Assembly (NCBI GenBank): GCA_032173965.1
Contig: CM063284.1
Span: 115,604,410-115,668,409, forward strand
DNA length: 64,000 nucleotides
DNA from: Sitta carolinensis
Taxonomy: Eukaryota; Chordata; Aves; Passeriformes; Sittidae
Direction of reading: 5' to 3'
Below the pieces are notes generated by a model that did not search any database, was not told the DNA's origin, and saw only the letters and a program-made list of their open reading frames with translations. A program made the translations under genes and the position numbers. Numbering within the stretch: the stretch's first letter is position 1; each line of letters begins with the position of its first letter. This document shows, piece after piece, positions 60,229-64,000 of this stretch.

Positions 60229-60242
60229 CTGGCAGAGGGCAG
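60229..60242 (+). promoter_or_regulatory. Candidate CTCF binding site
   Basis: CTGGCAGAGGGCAG agrees with the CTCF core consensus CCASYAGRKGGCRS at 12 of 14 positions, including the whole AGRKGGC core. The surrounding 60170-60260 patch is GC-richer than its flanks. A motif match only; occupancy is unknown. Confidence 0.4.
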
Positions 60243-62501
60243 CTGCTGCTGTAGACGCAGATGCAGGACAGTCCCATTCAGCTGTCATGACTATCTCCTG
60301 GTGAGTCTAATCAGTCTTCTTGATGGCAGATGTATGTTTATGGATGGTGCTTTGTTAGGTCGGATGTAGAAAAGTAGGTAAAAAGCTTTGTTGACTTCTA
60401 GGCAGAAATTCTGAAAGAAAAAAAAAAAAAAAGAGAGAAATAAATCGGTTTCAGGGATATGAATGATATAGTTAAAATTCCAGTCTCACGAGCTTTGATA
60501 TTTTAATCAAAGATTCCAGGAACCTAGGACCAGAGATTACTTAGATGTCTCTCTCTATTTTAATATTTTAAAATTAATTTAGAGGAGTTAAGTTTGAAAA
60601 TAGCACTCAGCTGTCCACATATGACTTAAAAGTGGAAAACTTCTGAAGACAAATAAAACCTGGCAACTTCCCCTTATTTATAATTTGTAAAATCTCACTT
60701 AAGTTAAAGCTGACCCCATGGATCTGAGCACTGCTTCAGATTTTGAACTTTAGTTATGACTAAAGCAGGAGACTGTTTTTCAAAACTCTCAGATCTCATC
60801 TACCTTTCCTCTAAATTGCTCTGTGTCCTTGGGCACATCACTTACCTCCTTTCATATTCATCTCTTTAACAAAACCACGTAGCACATCCTTGTATGCCAG
60901 AGGAGAGGCTCATCTCATTATTTTGAACTCTGAGCAAAACATGAAGGCTTCCTCTACTAATTAGGGCATCAGCCTTATTTATTCAAGTGGTGACACGCTT
61001 TTGAATGAACTTTGGATCTTCTTGTTGCTATCTAAGCAGTGCTACATGGACAGCTGGAAAAACCTTACTTGCATCTTCAGTATTTAACAATATGACTGTA
61101 CTGATGGCAAAAACATGGATCCAGGTGTCTTATTGTGAAGAAAGTTGGAATTACAAAAGCAGTCTGCAAGCTTTGTGTCTGCAGAGGGTTTATGCTGCCA
61201 CAGGTATTGTGATAGCACCCTGTGTGCCCCCACCCCCAGCCCATATTGGAAAGGTTTTGGACTTTGTTTACTTTCCACTGAAACTTGGCACTATGGGAGC
61301 ACCAAGGTCACCATATATGCCGTGCATAAAGCTGGGAAATATTTTACTCCATGCATCAAAGTATGAGAAATTTGAATGTTCTCCAGAGGTTTTCTTCCTC
61401 TTCCTTTCTATTTTATTTTTTTGAAAGTATTGGAGCCAGAACTTCTTAGAAAGCAGTTTAGAGCAGCATCCAAAATGTGTGATTCTTGGAGCCAGAGACT
61501 TCTACATTACAAAATGTGTGCCCAGCCTTTTGTGAAAATGTGGCGTATGGAAGATCACCTACTTGTATGTTTGCTTTAGCTAAAGGACATGGTTTATAAA
61601 GATAACAAAAGTATCCATCCTTGATCTAACTTTATTCTTTTTTTTTCCCCAGGGAGTTGTGTATACACCCACATGTTTGGTAAATTCAGAGTTAGAAGGA
61701 AAAGTATTTTGGTTTGAGTTAAACATCTAGCCTCTGGACATGGCTCTGAGTTCTCTGGTTTTGCCTGCTGTGTGTGCTCAGAGTCTGCCGTCCGCATCCT
61801 CGCTGCTCAGCTGGCCAGCAGTCTGGAAAATGCTGATGTTCTAAGGGTTACTGGATTACAATTGTTCTCTGCAAACAAAATTCACATCTGTTCTGACAAC
61901 TTATTTCAGCCTGATGCAACTTGAAAAGGTCGAGATTAATCCCAGAAAATCAGACTTCTATTTGAAAGGCCAAATCAACTTTAATTGTAACACATGGCTA
62001 TTTGTATTGGCATTTAGCTGCAGCCGTTTATCCTTCTTTCCACTGGTATTACTTGTTTCTGAGCTTGCTACGAAAGCCTACAATGCCAGCTGAAATGTTT
62101 TAAGTAATGTAACAAAAATAACAGCTGACATCTTTCCTTTTACAGGTTTCCACTGACCCAGGGTATTTTCTGTGCATGGCTTTTATGACTTTTGTTTATC
62201 AGCAGTCTGGGTAAAAAAGTCATAGAATAATATGTTGGTTCATTTTATAAAGATTAATAGTGGCTACTATACCCTCCTGTGCTGTTGGCTTTAACCATCA
62301 GAGCCCGAGGGGAGGAACCACAAGCTCTGGAGATCTGCCTCCTACCCAGTTTGGATCCCAGACGTTAAGGGGTTTAAAGCCCCTTCGAATAACACCAGTT
62401 GCAAGCTGTGCTTTTCCATGTCAGTGAGGTGACTCAGAGCAGCACCCCTCCCCTAGGCATGGTGTAACACCTCTCTAACTACCCGGCTTCTCGTGGCAGC
62501 T

Positions 62502-62537
62502 GCTATCAGTTCAGCCGTTCAGCCATCAACTGATAGC
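62502..62537. repeat. 10-bp perfect inverted repeat
   Basis: GCTATCAGTT at 62502-62511 and its exact reverse complement AACTGATAGC at 62528-62537, separated by 16 bases. Pairing does not extend beyond the 10 bp, so it is too short for a microRNA precursor. Confidence 0.8.
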
Positions 62538-62942
62538 TGAGCTCTCAGATCCCCTGAAAAGTGACAGGATGAAAGAGACTGATTTGGCAATACTTTGCTC
62601 TTGCTGTTTGGCCTGCAGAAAGATACTCTAAGTGGTAAGATTGTTTAGCAACAGCTGGCAAGCACCCGGGTGTGAGCCTGATTTTCAGACATGACAAGCA
62701 CTTATAGGAATGTTGCCAGATACAGCTGTTTAAAAGCCTTAATAAACAGCAAGTCAATACTAATCTTTGCCAAATTAATCTTTTCCTTGACAGCCCATCA
62801 GAGCAATTATACTCAGACTCGTTGTAAACACACAATTGTCAGAGGGTAAGAATCTTCTCTGCAGTATACTGTGGATTTTTGCACACAGATTGTTTTCCAA
62901 ATAGGTAGGCTTCCTTTTCTTTTCCCCTTCCTCTCTAGCTCC

Positions 62943-62967
62943 TTTTTTTTTTTTTTTTTTTTTTTTT
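62943..62967 (+). repeat. Poly(T) tract, 25 bases
   Basis: An uninterrupted T25 preceded by a pyrimidine-rich stretch (TTCCTTTTCTTTTCCCCTTC) and followed by CCCTCTCTC, making an approximately 60-base polypyrimidine tract. Confidence 0.95.
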
Positions 62968-63443
62968 CCCTCTCTCATTTTATTTTCAGGCCGATTACAT
63001 GATTGCCAGCTTGGTATTAGCCTGAATAAAATTTCTTTGTAAAGTGTCTATCACAGCAAGTCCTTAATAGAATGTGAAATGATGACAAGCACAGGATCCA
63101 TGCAGATGCACATTTGCTAGTGGGTTTCTCTAATTAGGCAGTAACTGTGACAGACTCTGAAATGGTACAAGTCATTGTTCTCACTTGTCCTCTTGTTGGT
63201 GAAGTAAGAGCTACACTGGAGATGTGATTTAATGTGCTGCTGGGCAATAATAAAATACATGGGTTTGCAAAGGAAAGCAAATGGTGTCTGTGAGACCTGA
63301 CACAAAGCACCTCCTGTTCTCCAAGGTGCTCAGCACATCCTGCAGCACTGCCACTGCTTCTATACCCACAAAATAATATTTTATTTCAATGCTAAAGGGC
63401 TTGAAAACACCAGAAAAAAATAATTAACAGGGTAATGGTTGTT

Positions 63444-63527
63444 TATCTGTCTGCCTGTCTATCTATCTAGTCTTTTTGACTATATCTAAACCTCTGTAAC
63501 TGTATCTGCCTCTATACCTATCTATCG
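63444..63527. repeat. Interrupted CTGT/CTAT tetranucleotide repeat
   Basis: TATCTGTCTGCCTGTCTATC and a second cluster (CTATACCTATCTATCGA) about 50 bases on. A degenerate tetranucleotide microsatellite. Confidence 0.8.
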
Positions 63528-64000
63528 ATGGGAGTCCAGGGGAGTAACTCCTGTATGGGCTGCATAACAGCTCCTTAGCTACTTCTCACAGTATGTGCAA
63601 AATACGTATTTTTACCTACTCCATTTTCCCAGAGCAAAGAAAGATGTCTCTGTAGATCTGCCACGTTTACAGGATTGGGGAAGAAACAGGCAGACACAGA
63701 CCTGGAGATGAGAGTTCAGGGTGAGATGATGTCTCAAAAGGCTAAGGAAGGTGGTAAAAGTGTGTTTTACCTTCCAGTAATGAGCTCTTTTTTTGTTTAG
63801 TTTCCTGTTTACAGAGAAGCCTCAGAGGGAATATTTGGCAGAGACGCCACTGGAATCAGGAGCTGGTATTTGGTGAGAGAGAGAAGTGGGCATGAATATA
63901 TTACATTTCCCTGTGAATGGCTGGGGCCCTCTATGAATACATTACTTACTGCCTGTGGATGAGTGTGAGGGGAAAATTCTATGGCAGGCCCATTTGAATC

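Larger units (their letters stand above)
60013..64000. other. Intergenic, no gene seen
   Basis: No exon recognised up to the right edge. The interval contains the candidate CTCF site at 60229, a 10-bp inverted repeat at 62502, T25 at 62943 and an interrupted CTGT/CTAT repeat at 63444. If vertebrate gene order holds, the 3' end of TOX lies further right. Confidence 0.6.

Noticed and set aside
61005..61424. 139-codon open frame on the plus strand
   Set aside because: No similarity recognised and a shifted overlapping frame is also open; consistent with chance.
60013..64000. TOX last exon or 3' UTR
   Set aside because: Nothing resembling TOX coding sequence was seen; a 3' UTR cannot be recognised by eye.

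Overview
The window is bird nuclear DNA, most likely from a songbird (passerine). The evidence is at least seven CR1 LINE fragments, an avian ERV LTR fragment, and one tRNA-Ile-headed SINE with a CR1-type tail, an architecture known from zebra finch (TguSINE1). Long AT-rich non-coding stretches and a single CpG island fit a vertebrate genome. There are no operons, rRNA genes, CRISPR arrays or prokaryotic signals.

One protein-coding gene is recognisable. It is the 5' part of NSMAF (FAN, factor associated with neutral sphingomyelinase activation), on the minus strand. Twelve coding exons were placed by splice signals, exact reading-phase agreement and similarity to human NSMAF as remembered. 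They run from the ATG at 20392 to a donor after 619. Together they hold 862 coding bases, i.e. residues 1-287 plus one base of residue 288. This covers the N-terminal PH/GRAM-like part of the protein. The BEACH domain and WD40 repeats must be encoded to the left of base 1. Exon 1 sits in a CpG island (about 20186-20708) and is followed by a 9.7 kb first intron. Exons 2-5 are packed within 542 bp, and exons 6-12 are spread over the remaining 6.7 kb.

From 20.7 kb to 64 kb I see no gene. This stretch holds CR1 copies of different ages (20.8, 21.7, 32.0-32.7, 35.4, 40.3, 43.0, 54.8 and 59.6 kb), the SINE at 33.0 kb, microsatellites and homopolymer runs. In vertebrates the neighbour upstream of NSMAF is TOX, so this is probably the NSMAF-TOX intergenic interval; no TOX exon was recognised here.

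No previously undescribed system was found. The points most worth a second look are the SINE and its apparent CR1 partner tail in the same window, an in-frame tandem splice donor in NSMAF exon 6, a weak donor at exon 12, a lineage-changed exon 7, an internally deleted CR1, and a candidate CTCF site in the intergenic interval.
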